A stretch of DNA of 64,000 nt, from positions 248,001 to 312,000 of the forward strand of contig NZ_JAVRHL010000003.1 in NCBI RefSeq assembly GCF_031846565.1, given 5' to 3'. This DNA is from Tropicimonas_B omnivorans (GTDB lineage: Bacteria > Pseudomonadota > Alphaproteobacteria > Rhodobacterales > Rhodobacteraceae). The notes under the pieces were generated by a model. The model was not told where the DNA came from. It was given only the letters and a program-made list of their open reading frames with translations, and searched no databases. Positions 63,458 through 64,000 of the stretch are shown here, one piece after another (the first letter of the stretch is position 1; every line of letters starts with the position of its first letter). Position numbers and translations under genes: made by a program.

Positions 63458-64000
63458 TACTTCTGGGATCTTCTTTTTTGAACGGCAATTAAACTCCGAA
63501 TTAGGCCACGACCTTCAGAACCAATACTTCCACCATACTTTTCAATGATCTCATCATAGTCTCCCAGTGAAAGAACTGCATCGCGAATAAGATTGTAGAA
63601 ACCAGCCTCCTCAACTTCCAGGCCGAATATCCGATGCGTAAGAATTCCTACATTCTCAGCAAAGGTCTCAGCGGATGGTCTTTCTGCTGTCATGAGAGTG
63701 TGATGCCGTTCAAGTAGCCAGGTGCAGTCCGCTGGAACCTCCTGCAACACAACAGGTGAATGCGTTGCAACTATCGCGACGCCGTTCCTGTTGTTTAGCA
63801 AGTCGGAAAGGGCGCGAACAAAAGCTGAGAGCAGGGGTGGGTGCAAATGTGCCTCCGGCTCATCAAGCAGAACCAGACTTCTCTCAGCTACAAGTTCAAC
63901 CAATCGTGTGACGGTCAAGAGAACTATTTTGTGTCCGGAGCTCAGATTTCGAAATCGGGAAGACGCGACTTTCTTGAATTCATCAATTTCGTTTATTTCA
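63457..64000 (-). CDS. ABC/AAA-type ATPase, Septu PtuA-like, C-terminal part
   Basis: The frame is open to the right edge, so only the last ~181 residues are seen. They include the ABC signature LSSGHKIVLLTV, Walker B SLVLLDEPEAHLHPPL with the AHLHP form of OLD/AAA_21-type ATPases, and the H-loop VATHSPVVLQ. The C-terminal region (LGDYDEIIEKYGGSIGSEGR) is of unknown role. In Septu systems PtuA oligomerises and controls the PtuB nuclease. The N-terminal Walker A lies outside the window. It is immediately upstream of, and coupled to, the HNH gene. Whether a further partner gene precedes it cannot be seen. Confidence 0.8.
   Translation of the reverse strand, partial: EINEIDEFKKVASSRFRNLSSGHKIVLLTVTRLVELVAERSLVLLDEPEAHLHPPLLSAFVRALSDLLNNRNGVAIVATHSPVVLQEVPADCTWLLERHHTLMTAERPSAETFAENVGILTHRIFGLEVEEAGFYNLIRDAVLSLGDYDEIIEKYGGSIGSEGRGLIRSLIAVQKRRSQK

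Larger units (their letters stand above)
49624..64000. mobile_element. tRNA-Thr-integrated genomic island carrying defence genes (left part)
   Basis: From the tRNA-Thr gene rightwards the base composition becomes visibly more AT-rich and codon third positions less GC-biased, most clearly in the recombinase and the terminal ATPase/HNH genes. The segment begins with a large serine recombinase at the tRNA, then unrecognised small genes and inverted repeats, then Vsr, a methyltransferase-GHKL-Z1-DUF4420-AIPR operon and a Septu-like pair. No housekeeping gene is present. The right end is outside the window. No conjugation or phage structural genes were seen. Confidence 0.8.

Overview
The window reads as chromosomal DNA of an alphaproteobacterium of the Rhodobacterales (Rhodobacteraceae/Paracoccaceae type). 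Supporting signs are the high-GC core, NDUFA12 next to a DUF2155 gene converging on aat-accC-accB, a GapR (DUF2312) gene, an XRE/ScfR-type short-chain acyl regulator, and a fused MrpA/B (PhaAB) antiporter operon. About 49.6 kb is ordinary-looking core chromosome. The last 14.4 kb is a visibly AT-richer genomic island inserted at a tRNA-Thr gene.

Core, left to right. (1) The end of murF and mraY, a fragment of the cell-division/wall cluster, then on the opposite strand a six-gene Mrp/Pha Na+(K+)/H+ antiporter operon (2.4-8.6 kb) followed by an AttH/lipocalin-like Tat-exported protein. (2) A secreted sensor-like protein paired with a PAS-containing chemoreceptor (8.8-11.9 kb), then clpP and clpX. 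(3) The NDUFA12/DUF2155 pair converging on accB-accC-aat, then an Fpg/Nei glycosylase. (4) A compact orphan type VI secretion cargo module (18.8-21.4 kb): DUF4123 adaptor, Ntox15/Tde-type DNase with an N-terminal glycine zipper, and a GAD-like/DUF1851 immunity protein. (5) A RutR-like regulator divergent from an omega-amino-acid:pyruvate aminotransferase, and an exostosin-like glycosyltransferase. (6) A carbon-uptake and activation block (25.3-42.2 kb): acetyl-CoA synthetase, a five-gene branched-chain-type ABC transporter, a ScfR-like regulator, a polar amino-acid ABC transporter, a sodium:solute symporter with a tiny membrane partner, a stand-alone receiver, a small two-helix membrane protein and a large symporter-fused histidine kinase. 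(7) A stray FliM-like switch protein, a DUF442 phosphatase-like protein, a FadB-like protein that seems to have lost catalytic residues, gapR, a sulfotransferase-like protein without a recognisable PAPS loop, and an FbpB-type permease.

Island (49,624 to beyond 64,000). A large serine recombinase is read toward tRNA-Thr(UGU), and its last codons and stop lie inside the 3' half of that tRNA, marking the attachment site. Next come two or three unrecognised cargo genes and several strong inverted repeats, then a defence cluster: a divergent Vsr endonuclease; a tightly overlapping five-gene operon of DNA cytosine-5 methyltransferase, MORC/MutL-like GHKL ATPase, Z1-domain SF2-type ATPase, DUF4420 PD-(D/E)XK nuclease and AIPR protein; and a convergent ATPase + HNH pair of Septu (PtuAB) type, the ATPase running off the right edge. 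The gene set of the five-gene operon matches MutL/MORC-linked restriction-modification neighbourhoods known from comparative genomics. Its mechanism is, to my knowledge, poorly characterised, and it is the most interesting system here along with the Tde module.

Gene starts were chosen from Shine-Dalgarno sequences, family N-termini and overlaps. Where several were possible this is stated. No CRISPR array, insertion sequence or rRNA was seen.
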